The notes: generated from the sequence alone by a model not told the origin. 64,000 nucleotides of DNA from an uncultured Lachnospiraceae bacterium (GCA_934320845.1 CAKRFU010000004.1:1-64000), one strand, 5' to 3'. Numbered from the stretch's first letter, positions 45,040 to 57,267 are shown. A program made the numbers and translations.

Positions 45040-46011
45040 ATGAATATTGCATATATAATTTATTATGATGAGGAAGCAAAGAAAAACAGCGGTTTTATAG
45101 AAATGTTAAAGTCAGAGTGCAGAAAGTATGATATTGCTCTTGAATATATTTCTTTTGAGAAAGTTAATCTTATGTCTGAAAGTTCCTTTGAAAATAAATT
45201 TAAAAAGATTTTTTTTGTTATAAACAGAACAAGAGAGTATATGCTTAGTCTGAGATTTGAAAAGATAAACGTAAAAGTATTTCATTCATCAAAAATTACG
45301 GAGCTTGGCAATGATAAATATAAAACATACTGTTATCTGAAAGAGTATTTTGAAAAAAATAAAAATGAGCCGCAGGGCAAATGGATAGCACACACTGTCT
45401 TGGTCAAAGCAGACGAGTTAAATAAGGTTTTAAATGATTATATTGGAAAAGATTATGTGATAAAGTCAGTTGACGGTCACGGCGGAAGCCAGGTTTTTTC
45501 GCTAAACGGCGATGGAACAAAACATGGTTCATATAGAAAAAACAGAGATAATAATTTATTTATAGAAAATAATGATAATGCAGATAATCGTTTATATATA
45601 AGAAATAATATATATAAATCACTACAAGGGCATGACTGTGTATTACAAAAACGTATAAACAGCGACAGTAATGATATCAGGGTCTATATAGTTTTTGGCA
45701 AAATATATGCAGCCGTTTTAAGGCATGGGAATGATGGGTTTAAGTCAAATTTTTCTCTCGGGGGAAGTGTAGAGGAGTATTTCCCGGATGAAAAACAGAA
45801 AAAATTCATAGAAAAATTTATAGAAGCATTTGGAGCTAATCAGCTTTCTATGGTCGGAATAGATTTTATTCTGACAAGAGACGGCAATCTGATTTTTAAT
45901 GAGCTTGAGGAGATGGTTGGTTCTAGAATGTTGTATAATTGCTCAAAACATGATATAGTAAGAGAATATGTAGAACAAATTGCGAAATTGCAGGAAAGAG
46001 GTACAGTATGA
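45040..46011 (+). CDS. RimK-like ATP-grasp protein B
   Basis: Second ATP-grasp protein, 323 residues. Motifs: [18 protein letters not shown] near 145, CVLQKRI hinge, [19 protein letters not shown], and the metal site [19 protein letters not shown] followed by GSRMLY. Between the Gly-rich loop and the hinge it has an Asn/Asp-rich insertion of about 35 residues (about 165-200). Overall similarity to protein A is low but the fold order is the same. Its stop overlaps the formate-THF ligase start (ATGA), so it is probably co-expressed with one-carbon metabolism; a functional link is not proven. Confidence 0.8.
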   Translation: MNIAYIIYYDEEAKKNSGFIEMLKSECRKYDIALEYISFEKVNLMSESSFENKFKKIFFVINRTREYMLSLRFEKINVKVFHSSKITELGNDKYKTYCYLKEYFEKNKNEPQGKWIAHTVLVKADELNKVLNDYIGKDYVIKSVDGHGGSQVFSLNGDGTKHGSYRKNRDNNLFIENNDNADNRLYIRNNIYKSLQGHDCVLQKRINSDSNDIRVYIVFGKIYAAVLRHGNDGFKSNFSLGGSVEEYFPDEKQKKFIEKFIEAFGANQLSMVGIDFILTRDGNLIFNELEEMVGSRMLYNCSKHDIVREYVEQIAKLQERGTV

Positions 46012-47678
46012 AGAGTGACATCGAAATAGCACAGGAAGCAGAAATGATTCATATTCGTGAGGTTGCAAAACAGCTTGACATTACAGAGGATGATTTGGAA
46101 CTTTACGGCAAATATAAAGCAAAACTTACTGATGAGCTTTGGGAACAGGTAAAAGACAGAAAAGACGGAAAACTTATTCTTGTTACAGCCATAAATCCGA
46201 CACCGGCAGGTGAGGGAAAGACAACTACATCTGTAGGCATAGGACAGGCGATGGCAAAACTCGGAAAGAAAGCAGCCATTGCACTTCGTGAGCCATCACT
46301 TGGACCATGTTTTGGTATAAAGGGCGGCGCAGCAGGCGGCGGATATGCCCAGGTTGTTCCTATGGAAGACTTGAATCTTCATTTTACGGGAGATTTTCAT
46401 GCGATTACTTCAGCAAACAATCTTTTGGCAGCTATGCTTGACAATCATATCAAGCAGGGAAATAAGCTTGGAATTGATACAAACCAGATTGTATGGAAAC
46501 GCTGTATGGATATGAATGATCGAGTTCTCAGAAATATTGTTGTAGGACTTGGCAGACCGGTTGACGGTGTTGTCAGAGAGGATCACTTCATAATCTCTGT
46601 TGCATCTGAGATTATGGCTATACTTTGTCTTGCCGACAACATGAAAGACTTAAAGGAAAGACTTGGAAGAATGATTGTTGCCTACAATTATGAAGGAAAG
46701 CCTGTTACGGCGGCTGAGTTAAATGCGGTTGGTGCCATGGCAGCACTTTTGAAGGATGCCATCAAACCAAACATGGTTCAGACATTAGAGCACACACCGG
46801 CATTTGTACATGGTGGACCTTTTGCAAATATCGCACACGGATGCAATAGTGTACGAGCTACAAAGACATCACTCAAACTTGCTGATTATACTATTACAGA
46901 GGCAGGCTTTGGAGCAGATCTTGGAGCAGAGAAATTCTTTGATATTAAATGCCGCATGGCAGGATTAAAACCGGATGCAGTTGTACTTGTCGCAACAGTA
47001 AGAGCTTTAAAATATAATGGCGGTGTGCCAAAGGACAAACTTTCTGAAGAAAATCTTGATGCTTTAAAGAAAGGTATTGTAAATCTTGAAAAGCATATTG
47101 AGAATGTTGCTAAGTTTGGTGTGCCTTGTGTAGTTACGCTCAACAGATTTGTGACAGATTCAGATGCGGAACTTGAGTATGTCAAGAATTTCTGCGAGGA
47201 AAGAAATTGTGATTTCGCACTTTCAGAAGTTTGGGAAAAAGGCGGCGAAGGTGGAATTGAACTCTGCAAAAAGATTATCAATACACTTGAGACAAAGGAA
47301 AGCCACTTTAAGCCACTTTATGATACAAATCTTTCAATCAGAGAAAAAATTGAGACTATTGCAAAGGAAATTTACGGTGCAGCAAGTGTTACATATGATG
47401 CGGCAGCTTCTAAGGCAATTGACAGACTTGAAGAACTCGGTTATGGAAATACACCTATATGTATGGCAAAGAATCAGTATTCATTGTCAGATGATGCAAA
47501 GAAACTTGGAAGACCTGAAAACTTTAATATAAATATAAGAGAAGTTTATGTCTCTGCCGGTGCAGGATTTGTAGTTGCTATCACAGGAACAGTAATGACA
47601 ATGCCGGGACTCCCGCTTCATCCTGCTGCTGAGAGAATTGACGTAAATGATGATGGAGTTATCGTAGGATTATCATGA
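46008..47678 (+). CDS. fhs: Formate--tetrahydrofolate ligase
   Basis: ATP-dependent synthesis of 10-formyl-THF from formate, used in acetogenesis and purine synthesis. It has 556 residues, full length. The P-loop [20 protein letters not shown] is near residues 63-82 and [20 protein letters not shown] is the family signature near 103-122. The C-terminal [19 protein letters not shown] is also diagnostic. Both ends overlap neighbours by four bases (46008-46011 and 47675-47678), so it lies in the middle of a translationally coupled set. In a gut anaerobe it may take part in purine and one-carbon recycling. Confidence 0.97.
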   Translation: MKSDIEIAQEAEMIHIREVAKQLDITEDDLELYGKYKAKLTDELWEQVKDRKDGKLILVTAINPTPAGEGKTTTSVGIGQAMAKLGKKAAIALREPSLGPCFGIKGGAAGGGYAQVVPMEDLNLHFTGDFHAITSANNLLAAMLDNHIKQGNKLGIDTNQIVWKRCMDMNDRVLRNIVVGLGRPVDGVVREDHFIISVASEIMAILCLADNMKDLKERLGRMIVAYNYEGKPVTAAELNAVGAMAALLKDAIKPNMVQTLEHTPAFVHGGPFANIAHGCNSVRATKTSLKLADYTITEAGFGADLGAEKFFDIKCRMAGLKPDAVVLVATVRALKYNGGVPKDKLSEENLDALKKGIVNLEKHIENVAKFGVPCVVTLNRFVTDSDAELEYVKNFCEERNCDFALSEVWEKGGEGGIELCKKIINTLETKESHFKPLYDTNLSIREKIETIAKEIYGAASVTYDAAASKAIDRLEELGYGNTPICMAKNQYSLSDDAKKLGRPENFNINIREVYVSAGAGFVVAITGTVMTMPGLPLHPAAERIDVNDDGVIVGLS

Positions 47679-49009
47679 TGATTTTTGATTATATCCGCAA
47701 AAAAAGCATATTGTGTATGCTTGTGATAGCATTTGCCTTTATTTTATGCGGCAATACAAAAAACACATCGGCGCAGAGTGTGTTCAATGATGATTCAGGC
47801 TTTTATTACACTGAAAATGTGGCAAACGGAACATATAATGTGGCAGCTTACAATGGAGCGGATATGTCTGTGACGATTCCAAGCCATTTTAACGGAGGGG
47901 AAGTAGTAGCGGTACTCACCAATGCATTTAGCAATAAAGATATTACGGATGTGTATATTCCGGATACGGTAAAAACATTGGGAGATAATGCGTTTAGCTA
48001 TTGTACGAAATTAAAAAAAGTAAGACTTTCAGCAAAACTTACTTCAATCCCTATAGCATGTTTCAGCAATTGCAAATCGTTGCAGACAATTTCAATCCCT
48101 GCGTCATGTACTCAGATAGGATATGATGCATTTGCAGCGTGTACAAGTCTCTATCAGATAAGTGTATCAAAAGCACTTAAAGTAATTGCGTCATCATCAT
48201 TTGAAGGATGCAACAAAAACATACTTACCGTAGTTGCACCAAAAAATTCATATTCTGCCAAGTTTGCTAAGAAATATGGCATTATGACGACAACAACAAA
48301 GGCTGTAAAACTTTCAAGCAAAAGCAGGAAAATGATTATAAAAGAGAAATTTCAGCTTTATCTGTACAATTCTCCACAAAAGCCGAAGTGGAAAAGCAAT
48401 CATTCATCAATTGTCAGCGTGAGCAGTAAAGGAAAGATTACAGCCAGAAAAAACGGCAAGGCTACGATTACGGCAGTATGTGGTACAAAGTCATATAAAT
48501 GCAGTATTACGGTAAAGGCAAAGACTGTAAATTCGATGCTGCGTGTTATATGCAGCCAATACGTCAAAGAGAGCATGAGCGATTACGAAAAGGTAGCGGC
48601 TGCACATAAATGGCTTATACAAAATGTCAAATATGATAAGAGATTATATACTAAAGGTGATGTTCCTTGGGTAAGCCATACCGCTAAGGGAGCGTTGAAG
48701 TATGGAATAGCAGTGTGTGACGGGTATTCAAAAGCGTTTATGATGATAATGGAACATTATAATATTCCGTGTATGATGGTCACGGGAGGGCAGCATGCAT
48801 GGAACCTCGTAAAGATAAAAAATAAATGGTATCATGTTGACTGTACATTTGATGACCCGATTGTAAATTGGAGTTTCAATAATACTCATGTATATAAGAC
48901 ATACTTTTTAAAGACAGATGCGTATATGTCAAAGGACCATACATGGCTTAGAAAGTATTTTCCTAAGGCAAATTCGACTACAGTTGATAAAAAATACAGA
49001 ACAAAGTAA
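47675..49009 (+). CDS. Secreted LRR-Big2-transglutaminase-like surface protein
   Basis: Exported protein of 444 residues. The signal peptide covers about 1-34. About 50-205 are BspA-type leucine-rich repeats ([40 protein letters not shown]). About 215-285 is a Big2-type immunoglobulin domain ([20 protein letters not shown]). About 290-444 is a transglutaminase-like cysteine-protease fold with Cys in [14 protein letters not shown], His in [11 protein letters not shown] and Asp in HVDCTFDDP. It is probably cell-surface or free and may process or crosslink proteins. It overlaps fhs by 4 bp, an odd partner for a secreted protein, and is closed by a terminator at 49041. Confidence 0.87.
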   Translation: MMIFDYIRKKSILCMLVIAFAFILCGNTKNTSAQSVFNDDSGFYYTENVANGTYNVAAYNGADMSVTIPSHFNGGEVVAVLTNAFSNKDITDVYIPDTVKTLGDNAFSYCTKLKKVRLSAKLTSIPIACFSNCKSLQTISIPASCTQIGYDAFAACTSLYQISVSKALKVIASSSFEGCNKNILTVVAPKNSYSAKFAKKYGIMTTTTKAVKLSSKSRKMIIKEKFQLYLYNSPQKPKWKSNHSSIVSVSSKGKITARKNGKATITAVCGTKSYKCSITVKAKTVNSMLRVICSQYVKESMSDYEKVAAAHKWLIQNVKYDKRLYTKGDVPWVSHTAKGALKYGIAVCDGYSKAFMMIMEHYNIPCMMVTGGQHAWNLVKIKNKWYHVDCTFDDPIVNWSFNNTHVYKTYFLKTDAYMSKDHTWLRKYFPKANSTTVDKKYRTK

Positions 49010-49040
49010 ATAAGAAATACAGAATAAAAAGTTAAAAATA

Positions 49041-49090
49041 AAAACTCAAAACAATATTTACCGGTACAGGTAATGCTGTTTTGAGTTTTT
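49041..49090 (+). terminator. Intrinsic terminator
   Basis: AAAACTCAAAAC (49041-49052) pairs with GTTTTGAGTTTT (49078-49089), with an inner TTACC/GGTAA stem. A-rich left and T-rich right sides let it act in both directions. Confidence 0.85.
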
Positions 49091-49179
49091 TGTTTACAAT
49101 ATATTATGTAATATAGGTTATTTGTTATGAAACAAATATAACGCTGCAATGTAAATATAAGGATTATAAGTTATAAATA

Positions 49180-49605
49180 TCAGTTTCCCTTAAATTTTGA
49201 TTCACAGTAAACACATCTGTATATTCTGTGCTCACGGTTCGTAAGTTTGAATTTGTGAGGAAGCTCCTGTTCTATGGAGGTTATACAGCGTGGATTTTTG
49301 CATTTGATTATGTTTGTTACTGTTTCAGGTAATTCAAGTGTATGTTTTCCGACGATTCGGTTGTCTTTTATAAAGTTGATTGTTATCTTATGGTCAAGAA
49401 CTCCCAATACATTTAGGTCTATATCAAGATTACCTTCTATTTTTATGATATCTTTTCTGCCCATTTTACTGCTTTTAGCATTTTTTATTATGGCTACCTG
49501 ACAGTCCATCTTTTCAAGGTTGAGATATTCGTATATCTTCATGGCTCCGCCGGCCTGAATATGGTCGATTACGATTCCTTCACTTAAACCGCTTATATTA
49601 AGCAT
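49180..49605 (-). CDS. pyrI: Aspartate carbamoyltransferase regulatory chain
   Basis: Regulatory subunit of 141 residues that gives ATCase its CTP/ATP control. The N-terminal allosteric domain begins SGLSEGIVIDHIQAGGAMKI. The C-terminal zinc domain has Cys ligands in CKNPRCIT and YRCVYCESKF (CxxxxC...CxxC). It follows pyrB by 81 bp on the same strand, the usual order. Confidence 0.97.
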   Translation of the reverse strand: MLNISGLSEGIVIDHIQAGGAMKIYEYLNLEKMDCQVAIIKNAKSSKMGRKDIIKIEGNLDIDLNVLGVLDHKITINFIKDNRIVGKHTLELPETVTNIIKCKNPRCITSIEQELPHKFKLTNREHRIYRCVYCESKFKGN

Positions 49606-49686
49606 GTTATGACTCCCCTTTCTTTGTTGAAAATATATTTTAGATTATAATTTATAAATCTTTTTGAAAACAAATGAAGTGGTGCA

Positions 49687-50610
49687 TTAACACTTATCTT
49701 TCAGCCCAAGCAATGTTATGATAAGTGCCATTCTTGCATATACTCCATAATGAACCTGTTCAAAGTAAACGGCTCTCGGGTCGTTATCTACATCTGTTGA
49801 GATTTCATTTACACGAGGAAGAGGATGGAGAACATACATATCGTCTCTTGCAAGTTTCATTTTCTCACTGTCAAGTATAAAACTGTCCTTTAATCGTATG
49901 TAATCTTCCTCATTAAAGAAGCGCTCACGCTGAACTCTTGTCATATACAGAATATCAAGCTCAGGCATATATTTTTCAAGTTCATTAGTTTCGATATAAT
50001 CAATATTTTTTGCGTCGAGAACTTCCTGTCTGAGATAGTCAGGGATTTTAAGTTCATTTGGTGATATAAGAATAAAGCGCACATTTTCGTATCTTACCAT
50101 TGCATTGATAAGAGAGTGTACTGTACGGCCAAATTTTAAATCTCCACACATTCCGATAGTCATATTGTCAAGCCGACCTTTAAGTGATTTGATAGTGAGA
50201 AGGTCGGTAAGAGTTTGGGTAGGATGGTTGTGACCGCCGTCACCTGCATTTATGACCGGAATTTTTGAATACATGGATGCGACAGTCGGAGCACCTTCTT
50301 TCGGATGACGCATGGCACATATGTCAGCAAATGATGATATAACTCTTATTGTATCTGCAACGCTTTCTCCTTTTGATGCCGAACTCGAATCAGCCGAAGA
50401 AAAACCAAGTACCTTACCGCCGAGGTTAAGCATTGCAGCTTCAAAACTAAGACGTGTTCTTGTACTTGGTTCATAAAATAATGTAGCTAATTTTTTTCCA
50501 TCACATACATGGGAATACTTTTCAGGATTTTGCATAATAGCTTGTCCTAAGGATAAAATTTCATCTAGTTCTTCAATAGATAGATCGAGTGGACTTATTA
50601 AATGTCTCAT
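49687..50610 (-). CDS. pyrB: Aspartate carbamoyltransferase catalytic chain
   Basis: Catalytic ATCase subunit of 307 residues, the committed step of pyrimidine synthesis. The carbamoyl-phosphate motif [16 protein letters not shown] is near residues 50-65, [18 protein letters not shown] follows, and [12 protein letters not shown] is near 132-143. The C-terminal [10 protein letters not shown] is typical. The start is preceded by AGGGGG on the minus strand. pyrI follows, giving a pyrBI operon; its promoter at 50640-50668 leaves a leader of only about 20 bases, too short for a PyrR-type attenuator. No other pyr gene is present. Confidence 0.98.
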   Translation of the reverse strand: MRHLISPLDLSIEELDEILSLGQAIMQNPEKYSHVCDGKKLATLFYEPSTRTRLSFEAAMLNLGGKVLGFSSADSSSASKGESVADTIRVISSFADICAMRHPKEGAPTVASMYSKIPVINAGDGGHNHPTQTLTDLLTIKSLKGRLDNMTIGMCGDLKFGRTVHSLINAMVRYENVRFILISPNELKIPDYLRQEVLDAKNIDYIETNELEKYMPELDILYMTRVQRERFFNEEDYIRLKDSFILDSEKMKLARDDMYVLHPLPRVNEISTDVDNDPRAVYFEQVHYGVYARMALIITLLGLKDKC

Positions 50611-50639
50611 GGTTACCCCCTATAAAATGTATTTTTCTA

Positions 50640-50668
50640 ATTTTACTACAATGATTAAAAGTATTCAA
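50640..50668 (-). promoter_or_regulatory. pyrBI promoter
   Basis: On the minus strand: TTGAAT (50668-50663), 17-bp spacer, TAAAAT (50645-50640). Transcription would start about 20 bp before the pyrB ATG. Confidence 0.65.
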
Positions 50669-50781
50669 TAGTGTCATTTAAAAAAGTTGAATTATTTTGG
50701 TTTTGGATATTTGAAGTAATAAATGAATTGATTTTACCAAAATGGGAAATCTTATCATTAGCAAATATTGATTTATGAGAA

Positions 50782-52203
<1,422 letters not shown>

Positions 52204-52261
52204 AAAATATCGGAAATTATTTTAATAATTGTCTGAATAATAAAGTATAACTAAGAATATT

Positions 52262-52297
52262 AAGAACCTGACATATGTTATTGCTGTCAGGTTCTTT
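52262..52297 (+). terminator. Intrinsic terminator of enolase
   Basis: AAGAACCTGACA (52262-52273) pairs with TGTCAGGTTCTT (52285-52296), an 11-base loop, followed by a T-containing run. Confidence 0.85.
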
Positions 52298-52414
52298 ATT
52301 GTGTATATTATGCTGTAAAAAGTATAGAATTATTACAGTGGAAAAGAAGTTATTACATGTTACTATAAGGATAAGCACTTTTATTTTATATCAAACTGAA
52401 AGAACTATTTACTT

Positions 52415-52443
52415 TTGGATACAGGTAGATAGTTTTTTATAAT
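52415..52443 (+). promoter_or_regulatory. Promoter of CotH-like gene
   Basis: TTGGAT (52415-52420), 17-bp spacer, perfect TATAAT (52438-52443), about 33 bp before ATG 52477. Confidence 0.6.
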
Positions 52444-52476
52444 ATAACAACAATGTATCCGGAAGTGAGGAACAGT

Positions 52477-54720
52477 ATGAAAAAAATATTAAAAATCAAA
52501 AACAGATTTATAGTGCTTTCTGGCATTTTAATGTTTACTTTGTCAGCTTTTGCGTTATGCAAAGAGACAATGTCTGTGCGGGCAGCTATTGAGACAGACA
52601 CGACACAATCGCAGTCATCAGAGCTTAAACTTAATATGTCAAAGGAAAGCGGTTGCTACGACGATGCTTTTACTCTTTATATTGAATGTGACAAAGCAAA
52701 AGCAATATATTATACGACAGATGGAAGTAATCCTGTGACGAGCAGTACAAGAAAAGAATATATGTCCGGAATTGAAATATCTGACAGAAAAAATGATGAA
52801 AATGTATTGTCTGCTGCTGAACCATCGTTGTTTGATGCTGCTTATGCAGTGTATGACAGCAAAAGTAAAACTTTTACGGACAGTCAAACAGCCCCTTCAA
52901 AAGATGAAGTTGATAAGGCATCTGTTATTAAAGCAACAGCAGTTGATGATAAAGGTCTTTACACGGATGTTGTCACAAATACATATTTTATCGGAGATAT
53001 GACCAAACATATTGAAGGAATTAAAGAAAGTTGTGAAAAAGCAGGTGTTCCTTTGTCAGTTATGTCAATTTCAATGGATTATAGTGACTTGTTTGATTAT
53101 GAAAAAGGTATATATGTCAAAGGAAAAATATTTGATGATGCATTGGCAGCGTATACCGGGAATATCGGCTGGAATGCGGCAAATGTTGCAAGGGGGCTTG
53201 ATGCAAACTATAAGCAGCGTGGTTCAGATTGGGAGAGAAGTGCACATATAGATTATATTGAAAGTGACGGGAAAACGACAAAATGTTTGTATAAACAGGA
53301 TTGTGGTATAAGAATACAGGGCAATTATTCAAGAAGTGATCTTCAAAAAGGGTTCCGGCTTATTGCCAAGAAAAAATATGGCAAAGAAACCTTTGAGTAC
53401 CCGTTTTTCGGAGAAGATTCAAAAGACGATAATGGAAATACGGTGAGTAAATTTAAAAAGCTGGTTTTAAGAAATGGTGGTAATGGTGCTTTTTTGACAA
53501 AATATGCAGATCAGTACTGGCAGTCACTTTTTAAACAGTTAAAATGTGAGACACAGGCATCAAGAGCGTGTGTTGTATACCTTAACGGTGAATATTGGGG
53601 AATTTATATTTTGCAGGAAGATTATTGTGATGATTATTTTGAGACGAAGCATGGTGTTTCAAAAGATAAGGTTGTGATGTATAAAGGAGATGCTGAAAGG
53701 TATGAAACAGGTTATATTTTGGAAGAAGGTAAGCTTCCAAAAGGGGTCGATGATGAAAGTTACTATCTGAATGACTTATACAATTTCTTTAATACGCACA
53801 AAGATTTAAAGCAAACTAAAGACTATGAAGAGTTTTCAAAATTTATAGATGTTGAAAATTTTAAGAAATATTTTGCGGCACAAATATGGATAAATAATAA
53901 GTGGGATTGGCCTGGAAAAAATTGGTCTATATGGAAAACCAAGGATAAGGATGAAACAAATGAATATGCTGACGGAAGATGGAGATTATGTGTATATGAT
54001 CTTGATTTTGGAGGTATAAGCGGAAAATCATCAGCATCAGATAATACAATAAAAGAGGATAATTACAAGGATTTAGGGCTTCTTGACATGGATACGGAGA
54101 ATCCTATAGTGTTGTCGTTTGCATATCTTATGACGAATAATGGTTTTAGAACAGATTTTGAAAAATATCTTAAAGAAATAGACGGTACTGTATTTGAAAA
54201 GAATAATGCAGTAACGTTGTGTGAAAAATATCAGGGGATTTATGAGCCGTTATATAGACAGTTTTTTGCACGTTATTTTGGCAACAGCAAAGCTGAAAAA
54301 TATAAAAAAGAGGCAAAAAGTGGTGGATACGGAAGTTATAAGTGTATAATTGCTTTTATAAAGGAACGTAGCAAATATATTGATAATATGATTACATGGG
54401 TGAATGAGCAGTATAGTGATGATGAGAATGAGGAGACTGTAACCGGCAGGACATTTTCTAAATTTAATGTTTTAGCTAAAAATGGTTCAAAGAATATAAA
54501 GATATCAACAGGTACTAATAAAACAAATGTTAAAATTACAATAAACAAAAAAATAATACTTAAAAGTAAAAAGAAAGTAAATTCAATTATGGTAAAAACT
54601 TCAAAAAATGGTACCGTAACAGTCAAGCTTTCACAAAAGTTAAAAAGAAACATGAAAATAACCGTTAAAATAACAAAAGATGGATACCATACAAAACAGA
54701 AGAAGATAACAGTAAAATAA
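52477..54720 (+). CDS. Secreted CotH-kinase-family protein
   Basis: Exported protein of 747 residues with an N-terminal signal peptide (about 1-38). About 50-165 resemble the chitobiase/beta-hexosaminidase C-terminal type of domain (AKAIYYTTDGSNPVTSSTRK, then an in-frame VVTNTYFIGD end). About 185-640 match the CotH kinase fold: CGIRIQGNYSRSDLQKGFRL, LVLRNGGNGAF, YLNGEYWGIYILQEDY and the metal-site YDLDFGGISG. The Lys-rich C-terminal ~80 residues form a beta-sandwich-like tail. CotH proteins phosphorylate spore-coat proteins in Bacillus; in gut Clostridia, secreted homologues are common but unassigned. ATG 52477 follows GTGAGGAA. Confidence 0.88.
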   Translation: MKKILKIKNRFIVLSGILMFTLSAFALCKETMSVRAAIETDTTQSQSSELKLNMSKESGCYDDAFTLYIECDKAKAIYYTTDGSNPVTSSTRKEYMSGIEISDRKNDENVLSAAEPSLFDAAYAVYDSKSKTFTDSQTAPSKDEVDKASVIKATAVDDKGLYTDVVTNTYFIGDMTKHIEGIKESCEKAGVPLSVMSISMDYSDLFDYEKGIYVKGKIFDDALAAYTGNIGWNAANVARGLDANYKQRGSDWERSAHIDYIESDGKTTKCLYKQDCGIRIQGNYSRSDLQKGFRLIAKKKYGKETFEYPFFGEDSKDDNGNTVSKFKKLVLRNGGNGAFLTKYADQYWQSLFKQLKCETQASRACVVYLNGEYWGIYILQEDYCDDYFETKHGVSKDKVVMYKGDAERYETGYILEEGKLPKGVDDESYYLNDLYNFFNTHKDLKQTKDYEEFSKFIDVENFKKYFAAQIWINNKWDWPGKNWSIWKTKDKDETNEYADGRWRLCVYDLDFGGISGKSSASDNTIKEDNYKDLGLLDMDTENPIVLSFAYLMTNNGFRTDFEKYLKEIDGTVFEKNNAVTLCEKYQGIYEPLYRQFFARYFGNSKAEKYKKEAKSGGYGSYKCIIAFIKERSKYIDNMITWVNEQYSDDENEETVTGRTFSKFNVLAKNGSKNIKISTGTNKTNVKITINKKIILKSKKKVNSIMVKTSKNGTVTVKLSQKLKRNMKITVKITKDGYHTKQKKITVK

Positions 54721-54807
54721 AAGTTACAAAGTTATAATTACAATAAATATTTTCTAATTTAATCTAAAAATGTGCTTGAAAAAATAAAATAAAAGTAATA
54801 ATATATG

Positions 54808-54842
54808 CAAGGGCAAAAATATAATTTTTGCTCTTGTTTTTC
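54808..54842 (+). terminator. Intrinsic terminator of CotH-like gene
   Basis: CAAGGGCAAAAAT (54808-54820) pairs with ATTTTTGCTCTTG (54824-54836) with one G-T pair, a 3-base loop and a T-run. Confidence 0.88.
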
Positions 54843-54898
54843 GTTAAAACATTATAAAAACATTGATTTTATATATTTTTGAAAGGATTTTGATAAAA

Positions 54899-56287
54899 AT
54901 GAGCAATGTTGCAGTCGGAAAGAGTAAACAGATAGATATGCTTAACGGCAGTCTTATTGATAAGATACTTATTTTTGCAATACCCATTGCGCTCAGCAGT
55001 ATTTTGCAGCAGATGTTTAATGCTGTTGATGTGGCGGTAGTCGGAAGATTTGCGAGTAGTACGGCACAGGCGGCAGTTGGCGGAAATGGAGCTTTGATAA
55101 ACCTGCTGTTAAATCTTTTTATAGGAATCTCAGTGGGAGCAAATGTTGTTATTGCAAAATACATAGGACAGGGAAGAACAAACAAAATAAAAGGTGCGGT
55201 ACATACGGCAATGCTTATCGCCGTGTTTAGCGGTATTATATTGCTTGTTCTTGGTATTTCAGTCGCAAAACCGATACTTGAACTTATGGGAACGCCATAT
55301 GATGTGATAGATCAGGCGGTAGTTTACTTAAGAATATATTTTGCGGGTATGCCGTTTATAATGGTTTACAATTTCGGAGCATCTATTTTGAGAAGTATAG
55401 GTGATACAAAAAGACCACTTATATGTCTTATAGTTGCAGGAGTTACAAATGCGATAATAAATCTTACATTGGTAATTGTCTTTCATATGGGAGTAGCCGG
55501 TGTAGGAATTGGAACAGTCGTATCTAATATGATAAGCTCATCAATGGTCGTATATTTTCTTATAAAGGAAAAAGACCCGATAAAACTGTATCCTAAGGAG
55601 CTTAAAATACATAAGATTGAATTGATAAGAATGTTAAAAATTGGCGTTCCTGCCGGGCTTCAGTCAATGGTATTTTCGTTTGCCAATGTATTTATTCAGG
55701 CTGAATTAAACAAATACGGCTCAGATGCAGTTGCAGGTTCGGCGGCAGGACTGAATTATGAATATATAGCATATTTTATGATATCGGCATTTAATCAGGC
55801 AACAATGACATTTACAAGCCAGAATTTTGGTGCAAAAAAATATGACAGATGTAAGAAAATATACAGGATAACAATGACATTAGCCATAGCAGTTACAATA
55901 ATAATGTGCGGCTGTTTTTTGATGTGGAGAGGATTTTTCATAGGGATATTTACATCTGAACCTAAAGTGGCACATTATGCGGCAGTAAGAATGATACGTC
56001 TTTTAAGTTTTTATTTCCTGATACCTACATATGAGATAGCAGGTTCAACGCTGAGAGGAATGGGATATTCAATGACGCCGGCTGTTATCACGGTTTTTGG
56101 AACGTGTGTATTCAGACTTGTATGGATATACACGGTATGCAGAAAATTTAAGGGGTTTGAAGTGTTGATGAATGTTTATCCGGTGTCATGGGTGATAACG
56201 GGTGCTTTAGTGCTGCTTAGTTATTATATTATACGAAGAAAAGTTTTTAATAAAAAAGGGCAAAACCAGCGTTTAGCGGTATTTTAG
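54899..56287 (+). CDS. MATE-family efflux transporter
   Basis: Polytopic membrane protein of 462 residues with twelve predicted helices in two repeats. Family features include IPIALSSILQQMFNAVDVAV at the start, GANVVIAKYIGQG, and FNQATMTFTSQNFGAKKYDR in the second half. Expected to export cationic drugs or metabolites using Na+ or H+. ATG 54899 has AAAGGA 11 bases upstream. Its 3' end overlaps the convergent LysR gene by 15 bp. The substrate cannot be predicted. Confidence 0.93.
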   Translation: MSNVAVGKSKQIDMLNGSLIDKILIFAIPIALSSILQQMFNAVDVAVVGRFASSTAQAAVGGNGALINLLLNLFIGISVGANVVIAKYIGQGRTNKIKGAVHTAMLIAVFSGIILLVLGISVAKPILELMGTPYDVIDQAVVYLRIYFAGMPFIMVYNFGASILRSIGDTKRPLICLIVAGVTNAIINLTLVIVFHMGVAGVGIGTVVSNMISSSMVVYFLIKEKDPIKLYPKELKIHKIELIRMLKIGVPAGLQSMVFSFANVFIQAELNKYGSDAVAGSAAGLNYEYIAYFMISAFNQATMTFTSQNFGAKKYDRCKKIYRITMTLAIAVTIIMCGCFLMWRGFFIGIFTSEPKVAHYAAVRMIRLLSFYFLIPTYEIAGSTLRGMGYSMTPAVITVFGTCVFRLVWIYTVCRKFKGFEVLMNVYPVSWVITGALVLLSYYIIRRKVFNKKGQNQRLAVF

Positions 56288-57139
56288 ATAATCTATAAAT
56301 TTCTTTGCCGCCAGTGATGCGTTTTTGCTGCTTTTTAGGGCGAGCCCAATCTGTCTTTTTGCAACAACATCAAGTGGTCTTGTCATTATGTTAAAAGGTT
56401 TCTTTTGTAATATGAGTTCCGGAAGAATACTTACGCCGAGACCGTGTTCTACCATTGACATAATCGCATAATCATCCCATGTTGTAAACTGGGTGTTTGG
56501 TTTTATATTATTTTCTTTGAAAATGGCAGAAATCTCAGTATTTTTATCTTTTTCAAGCAGCATAAACGGTTCCTTTGAAAGTTCTTTTAAAGGAACTTTT
56601 TCGTACTTTAAAAGAGGATGTTCCTTTGGCAGTATTGCAAGAAAGGCGTCTTCTTCCAAAAAAATTGTTTCAACACCGGTAGAAACAGGGAGACAAAGAA
56701 AACCACAGTCAACACGTCCGTCTAAAATCCATGCCTCTATTTCGTCATAATCACCTATGAGAAGTTCGTATTCAATATTTGGGTAATCTTTTTTAAATTC
56801 TTTAATAATATTAGGAAGCCAGTAGGTTGCCACACTTGAAAAGGTGCCTATTCTTATAATACCTGATGAAAGGTCATTTAAGCTGTCTATCTCAATTTGT
56901 AATCTTTCAAAATCATCACATATTTTTTTTGCAAAAGGAAGTATCCTAAGTCCGTCAGACGTAAGTTTGACACCGGAGTGGTCTCTTTCAAGCAGACACA
57001 TGTTCCATTCTTTTTCTAAATCACCAATCATTCTGCTGATGCCGGATTGAGAGTAATTTAAAATCTCGGATGCTTTAGTAAAACTTCCATATTCAACTGT
57101 TTTCACAAATGACATGTATTTTTGGATATTCATTTCCAT
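56273..57139 (-). CDS. LysR-family transcriptional regulator
   Basis: DNA-binding regulator of 288 residues. The N-terminal winged helix is clear (MSFVKTVEYGSFTKASEILN, then YSQSGISRMIGDLEKEW). The rest is a periplasmic-binding-protein-like sensor domain (IRIGTFSSVATYWLPNIIKE, FMLLEKDKNTEISAIF, HGLGVSILPELIL). GGAGA stands about nine bases before the ATG. LysR proteins usually control a divergent neighbour; here the upstream neighbour is a small same-strand gene, so the target is uncertain. The MATE gene is convergent, which does not exclude control. Confidence 0.93.
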   Translation of the reverse strand: MEMNIQKYMSFVKTVEYGSFTKASEILNYSQSGISRMIGDLEKEWNMCLLERDHSGVKLTSDGLRILPFAKKICDDFERLQIEIDSLNDLSSGIIRIGTFSSVATYWLPNIIKEFKKDYPNIEYELLIGDYDEIEAWILDGRVDCGFLCLPVSTGVETIFLEEDAFLAILPKEHPLLKYEKVPLKELSKEPFMLLEKDKNTEISAIFKENNIKPNTQFTTWDDYAIMSMVEHGLGVSILPELILQKKPFNIMTRPLDVVAKRQIGLALKSSKNASLAAKKFIDYLKYR

Positions 57140-57267
57140 TTTACAGATTCTCCGTTTTTATAATATTTTATCTGACAAAATTGTACATTTATTAAAAAGT
57201 AATATCATAAATAAATATATCTTTTATGGAGAATGTTTGTCAAGTTCTGCAGTCTGTTTTATGGAGA

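Noticed and set aside
50611..50640. PyrR-type attenuator before pyrB
   Set aside because: The predicted start leaves a leader of only about 20 bases, with no alternative hairpins.
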